From JAQGHR01 sp031411935 (GTDB lineage: Bacteria; Planctomycetota; Planctomycetia; Isosphaerales; Isosphaeraceae), in the NCBI GenBank assembly GCA_031411935.1, contig JANOBY010000036.1:1-17349 (forward strand): DNA of 17,349 nt, given 5' to 3'. The translations under genes were made by a program, and so were the position numbers. This document shows positions 14,534 to 17,349 of this stretch, piece by piece. The notes below the pieces were generated by a model, which searched no databases, was not told where the DNA came from, and worked only from the letters and a program-made list of their open reading frames with translations. The first letter of the stretch is position 1. Each line of letters begins with the position of its first letter.

Positions 14534-15031
14534 TCAACCCGCCTGACGATGGGATGCCCTCTTCCGTCGCGGAGAAATGGGCTCGGCGAATCGGGCTCGC
14601 GACGGGTTCTCGATCATCTCGAAATCGTGGTAGCGGAGACGCACCCCCTCGTGACGGAGATTCGCCTCGATCACGATCTCGCGACCATTGGAAAGCCCCG
14701 CGTCCACGACGGTCAGGAGTCCGTACACGCTTCCGAACGGGGGGATGGCCCCTCGCTGGCAGTCGTGGAACACGGCCTCCACCTCGTCCTCGGAGGCGAT
14801 CTTTACCGACTCCACGCCCAGGAACTCGGCCAGACGCCCCAGGTTGATTCGATGGGTGGCCGGCAGGACCGCCAGGACATTCTTTTCACCGGCCAGGACC
14901 AGGACCGCCTTGGCCACGCGATCTCCCGTCACATGCACGCTTTGCGCTAAATGCGCAGCTGTCGGAGAGGGGCTGTGCAGCAACGATTGATGGCGGACAT
15001 GGTGGCTGCGGAGCAAGTCGCGGATGATCAT
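14534..15031 (-). CDS. YbaK/EbsC-type aminoacyl-tRNA deacylase domain protein
   Basis: The protein has 165 residues of the YbaK/ProX fold, which removes mischarged amino acids from tRNA in trans. Visible family features are the lysine K41 in DRVAKAVLV (equivalent to the essential Lys of YbaK), HRINLGRLAEFLG (60-72), the acidic DEVEAVF segment and GAIPPFGSVYG (94-104). The substrate tRNA cannot be called. ATG 15031 has GGAGGG 8 bases upstream (15045-15040), so it is preferred to the ATG at 15052. The C-terminal 20 residues are basic and extend past the usual domain. It may be cotranscribed with ribBA 103 bases downstream, but ribBA appears to have its own promoter. It is divergent from the RNase P RNA gene. 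Confidence 0.88.
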   Translation of the reverse strand: MIIRDLLRSHHVRHQSLLHSPSPTAAHLAQSVHVTGDRVAKAVLVLAGEKNVLAVLPATHRINLGRLAEFLGVESVKIASEDEVEAVFHDCQRGAIPPFGSVYGLLTVVDAGLSNGREIVIEANLRHEGVRLRYHDFEMIENPSRARFAEPISPRRKRASHRQAG

Positions 15032-15072
15032 CGGTGGTGCCCTCCGGTTCATTGGCCTCAGATCTTGAGTGT

Positions 15073-15078
15073 AATATA
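15073..15078 (-). promoter_or_regulatory. Possible -10 element for the YbaK-type gene
   Basis: TATATT on the minus strand lies in an AT-rich patch that stands out in this high-GC window. It is about 42 bases before the start codon. No good -35 is seen, so this is weak evidence. Confidence 0.2.
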
Positions 15079-15141
15079 GACTATCTGGAGAATTTGGGAT
15101 GTTTGGCGCGAGATTTTTTGGTTGGCCTGGGCACTCCGCGG

Positions 15142-15170
15142 TGGCGATCGTGATACAGAGAGCCTAGGAT
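15142..15170 (+). promoter_or_regulatory. Candidate promoter of the RNase P RNA gene
   Basis: TGGCGA (15142-15147) and TAGGAT (15165-15170) are spaced by 17 bases and place transcription start at about 15177-15178, where the P1 helix begins. The -35 is weak (3/6) and the -10 is 4/6, but the fit to the independently defined RNA 5' end supports it. Confidence 0.4.
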
Positions 15171-15177
15171 GTTTCCT

Positions 15178-15634
15178 GGGGCGTGGCGGGCGAGATGATC
15201 GCCCCGGCGTCGATCCGCCCGGAAACGGGCTGGTCGGGACATGCCGGGGAGGAAAGTCCGGACTCCGCAGGGCGCGATGGTGGGTAACGCCCACCGTCCG
15301 ATTGATCTCGGATAGGGAAAGTGCCACAGAAAACAGACCGCCTGGTCGGGGCCTTCGGGCCTCGGTCCGGTAAGGGTGAAACGGTGAGGTAAGAGCTCAC
15401 CAGCGGGGGGGGTGACCCTTCCGGCTTGGCAAACCCCATCGGGAGCAAGACCACATAAGGGAGGAGCGGCTCGCGGATTCGTTCGCGGATCTTCGAGGCG
15501 CGTGGGCCGGCCCGGCCCGCTATCACTCCCGGGTAGGTCGCTTGAGGCGGCGGGAAACCGTTGTCCCAGAGAAATGATCATCGGGGGGCTTTCGGGCCCC
15601 CGACAGAATCCGGCTTATCAGACCGCCACGCCCC
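15178..15634 (+). ncRNA. rnpB: RNase P RNA, bacterial class A
   Basis: This is the catalytic RNA that matures tRNA 5' ends. Conserved elements appear in order: GAGGAAAGTCC (15249-15259), GGGTAACGCCC, GGAAAGTGCCACAGAAA, ACAGACCGCC, GGTAAGGGTGAAACGGTGAG, GTAAGAGCTCACC, GGGAGCAAGACCA, GGTCGCTTGAGG and ACAGAATCCGGCTTAT near the end. The ends are set by P1, where GGGGCGTGGCGG (15178-15189) pairs perfectly with CCGCCACGCCCC (15623-15634). P2 pairs GATGATC (15194-15200) with GATCATC (15576-15582). P3 has a GCCCG-GAAA-CGGGC hairpin (15217-15230). The P4 helix shows a compensated pair relative to E. coli. At about 457 bases it is somewhat longer than E. coli M1 RNA (377). Open frames crossing it on both strands are not genes. 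Confidence 0.97.
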
Positions 15635-15668
15635 TTTATTCCTCTCCGCCCGGGCTCGAAGAGTGCTT

Positions 15669-15686
15669 GACCGTTTGTGGACGGTC
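15669..15686. repeat. Perfect inverted repeat downstream of rnpB
   Basis: GACCGT-TTGTGG-ACGGTC forms a 6-bp hairpin 35 bases after the RNase P RNA end and 62 bases before the next start codon. No T-run follows, so it does not look like a standard intrinsic terminator. It may be a weak terminator, a processing hairpin or an operator. Confidence 0.25.
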
Positions 15687-15747
15687 GGATATCGTCCCGC
15701 GCGCCTCTGGCCCTAATCGATGGGCCGGGGCCGACCCTGCGGAGGGG

Positions 15748-16140
15748 ATGCACTTGCGGGCTTCATGGCGGACAGTTCTGGCTTTCGCGTGGATCGTGGT
15801 GATCGGGCAGGGATGCTCGCTTGCGCCCAAGAACTTTCGCGCGATCTCCAACCCGGCTCCGCTGGTCCGCGCCCGTGCCGTCCCTCTGAGCCGGACCATG
15901 CCGGATTCGTCGGTGGTCCCGGCGCTTCTTTCGTCGCTGGACGATCGCGATCAGGTGGTTCGCCTTGCCGCTCACGAGGAGTTGAAGAAGCGGAGCGGCC
16001 AGGATTTCGGCTACGTGCCCTATGCCGAGCCCGAGGAAAGGGCGTCGGCCGTGAGCCGTTGGAAACAATGGTGGGGCTCGAAACTCACCCAGCAACCGCT
16101 TCGCCGACGTGCCGCTCGAAACTCTCGCACCCTTCGTTAG
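15748..16140 (+). CDS. Small exported HEAT-like protein, possible lipoprotein
   Basis: The protein has 130 residues. It begins with a basic stretch and a hydrophobic core (about 9-20) followed by GQGC, with Cys23 as a possible lipidation site. The lipobox is imperfect because Gly replaces Leu at -3. Residues about 52-88 form a HEAT-like pair (VVPALLSSLDDRDQVVRLAA). GQDFGYVPYAEPEERASAV and the WKQWW end follow, a pattern I associate with small planctomycete HEAT-repeat proteins. The frame is open back into the RNase P RNA gene, so ATG 15748 is taken as the start. The purine-rich GGAGGGG touches this ATG, which is too close, so the in-frame TTG at 15754 is a possible alternative. It lies 18 bases before the MlaE-type permease and is probably its operon partner. 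Confidence 0.7.
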   Translation: MHLRASWRTVLAFAWIVVIGQGCSLAPKNFRAISNPAPLVRARAVPLSRTMPDSSVVPALLSSLDDRDQVVRLAAHEELKKRSGQDFGYVPYAEPEERASAVSRWKQWWGSKLTQQPLRRRAARNSRTLR

Positions 16141-16158
16141 ACCCCACTCCGGCCAAGG

Positions 16159-17037
16159 ATGGCCACCATGAGCCTGACTTCTGCGCCCTCGCGAACGCCG
16201 GATCTTCCCGCGATCTGGCCCTTCGGACTGATCACCGACCTCGGCGGGATCGCGATCCTGGCGGCCTCGGCCGTCCGCTCCATTGTCGCGCGCGATCGGG
16301 GAGATGCTCCCCTCTGGCCTGCCATCGCGCGACAGGCGAGATGGATGGTCGGGATGGGCATCCCGCTGGTGGGGCTCGTCCACGTGTCGTTCGGGTCGTT
16401 CCTCGCGATGCAGGCGTATTTCGGTGCCACCTTCACCGAGGCCGCCGGTGCGGTTGTCGGACTGGGGTTGATCCGGAACGTGTCGGCGCTGCTGGGCGGG
16501 TTCGTGCTCGCGGGCCTGATCGCCGCGAAAGTCACGACGGACCTCACCGATGGGCCCCGGCCCGGTCTTGATCAACCCGAAAGTCTGCCCGATCGCGACG
16601 TGGCCCAGGGGTTGCGGCCCGACTCTCGCCCCTGCCCCTCGCGCGCCCGCACCGCCCTGATTCGCGTGGTCGCGGCCATGATCACGGGGCCGATCCTGGC
16701 CACCTGGGGCGTCCTCGTGGGCACAGGAGTGGGGCTCCTGGCGTCCAAGTCGATGCTGGGGATGTCCCCGGCGATCTTCACCGGGAAGATCGTGGAGATG
16801 CTCGCGATCACCGACGTGGTGGGGCTCATGGTCAAGCCGGCCGCCTTCGGCGGGATGGCGGCCTTGATGGCCTGCTATGAAGGCATGAGACCGACCGCGG
16901 CCAACCGGCCCGATCCGTTCCGCGCGGTCCTGCGTTCGGTCGTGATGATCCTGTTCCTGAACTTCACCTGGTTTAACCTGGTCTACCTCGCCGGTGACCC
17001 GTTCGGTCCGAACGTGGTCGCGGCCCAGGCCCGGTGA
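16159..17037 (+). CDS. MlaE/YrbE-family ABC transporter permease
   Basis: The 292-residue inner-membrane permease belongs to the family that moves phospholipids or other hydrophobic compounds with MCE proteins. Hydrophobic segments lie near 23-40, 62-88, 96-124, 168-196 and 258-278. Family landmarks are the early GxPLVGLVHVSFGSFLAMQ-like segment (67-85), ITDVVGLMVKPAAFGGMAALMACYEG (217-242) and the NFTWFNLVY final helix. The usual cytoplasmic helix with ELGTM and a Glu-x-x-Asp-Ala-Leu motif is missing. A Pro/Arg-rich stretch (about 125-165) stands in its place. ATG 16159 has AAGG close by, while ATG 16168 has better spacing to AAGGA and is the alternative. An MCE gene follows after 13 bases. 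No ATPase gene lies between them. Confidence 0.87.
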   Translation: MATMSLTSAPSRTPDLPAIWPFGLITDLGGIAILAASAVRSIVARDRGDAPLWPAIARQARWMVGMGIPLVGLVHVSFGSFLAMQAYFGATFTEAAGAVVGLGLIRNVSALLGGFVLAGLIAAKVTTDLTDGPRPGLDQPESLPDRDVAQGLRPDSRPCPSRARTALIRVVAAMITGPILATWGVLVGTGVGLLASKSMLGMSPAIFTGKIVEMLAITDVVGLMVKPAAFGGMAALMACYEGMRPTAANRPDPFRAVLRSVVMILFLNFTWFNLVYLAGDPFGPNVVAAQAR

Positions 17038-17050
17038 GGAGGAATTGCGG

Positions 17051-17349
17051 ATGAGCCGTTTGCGAATTCGTGATTTCGGCGTGGGACTTGTCGTGATCGT
17101 GGCGATCGCGGGGCTTGCGGCCCTGATGGTCATCGCGGCGGGGGGACCGGGATTCCTGGCCCCTCGGCGGACGATCGACGTGGTCTTCCGCGATGGGCAA
17201 GGCATCCGCGTGGGGAGCCCCGTCCGTGTGGCGGGGATCGATTCCGGGCGGGTGGAATCGGTCGATCTGGCCGAGGTCGAGGGCACGCTCCGGGCCCGCG
17301 TCCGGCTCTCGATCCCCGGCGCCCTGGCCGACAAGCTGCGTCAAGACGT
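17051..17349 (+). CDS. MCE/MlaD family lipid-transport protein, C-terminus cut by window edge
   Basis: There are 99 residues before the edge. A single N-terminal membrane anchor (about 10-31) follows a short basic start. The MCE domain begins at about 39 with TIDVVFRDGQGIRVGSPVRVAGIDSG, including the GxxVRxxGxxxGxV pattern. MCE proteins form hexameric rings in the periplasm that pass lipids between membranes and partner with MlaE permeases. GAGGAGG (17036-17042) lies 8 bases before ATG 17051, overlapping the end of the permease gene. Rest of the protein unseen. Confidence 0.92.
   Translation, partial: MSRLRIRDFGVGLVVIVAIAGLAALMVIAAGGPGFLAPRRTIDVVFRDGQGIRVGSPVRVAGIDSGRVESVDLAEVEGTLRARVRLSIPGALADKLRQD

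Noticed and set aside
15428..15456. GGC instead of GGU in the L15 region of RNase P RNA that pairs with the tRNA CCA end
   Set aside because: GGCAAAC at this place is, as far as I recall, common in other bacterial groups, so it is not a special feature of this RNA.
15412..15747. In-frame upstream extension of the small exported protein
   Set aside because: The extension lies inside the RNase P RNA gene. A signal peptide starts right after ATG 15748.
15763..17334. 523-codon antisense frame across the exported-protein and MlaE/MCE genes
   Set aside because: The composition is Arg/Pro/His-rich noise, and the plus strand has good ribosome sites and recognisable families.

Overview
The window is high-GC DNA with the look of a planctomycete chromosome, probably Isosphaeraceae or a relative. 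This placement is an inference. It rests on the strong GC bias, mixed strong and weak Shine-Dalgarno sites, a small Cys-containing exported HEAT-like protein, a pentapeptide-repeat membrane protein and an RsmB-like methyltransferase with an Arg/Pro-rich leader. No rRNA is present to confirm it. Coding density is very high, and no stretch over 300 bases lacks a gene. I see no mobile element, CRISPR array, tRNA or prophage.

Layout. A truncated dicarboxylate-type (SDF family) symporter reads leftward off the left edge (776-1). It is divergent from a YgiQ-family radical SAM gene (950-2992). Two more rightward genes follow: a membrane protein with two pentapeptide-repeat blocks (3098-4942) and an RsmB/NSUN-type RNA m5C methyltransferase (5047-6564).

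The centre of the window is a Kai-clock-like cluster: kaiB (6706-7002), kaiC (7194-8753) and a soluble PAS-HisKA-HATPase-REC hybrid histidine kinase (8734-10329). The kinase start lies inside the end of kaiC. No kaiA is present. The KaiC C-terminus does not resemble the KaiA-binding tail of cyanobacterial KaiC, and its phosphosite pair reads Ser-Ser rather than Ser-Thr. This is the most interesting system in the window: a candidate KaiA-independent timer or stress switch with its own kinase output.

The next block reads leftward: a YbaK-type deacylase (15031-14534), ribBA (14430-13204), a cardiolipin-synthase-type phospholipase D protein (13118-11655), a small membrane protein of unknown function (11643-10987) and an EEP-family phosphatase/nuclease (10990-10247). 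The last three are tightly packed and recall the E. coli ybhP-clsB pairing. The EEP gene overlaps the tail of the Kai-cluster kinase on the opposite strand by 83 bases. A 17-base palindrome overlaps a good candidate ribBA promoter.

The right end reads rightward. It holds the class A RNase P RNA gene (about 15178-15634, with a perfect 12-bp P1 helix), a small Cys-containing exported HEAT-like protein (15748-16140), an MlaE-family permease (16159-17037) and the N-terminus of an MCE/MlaD protein (17051 to the edge). The last three probably form an envelope lipid-transport operon whose remaining members lie outside the window.
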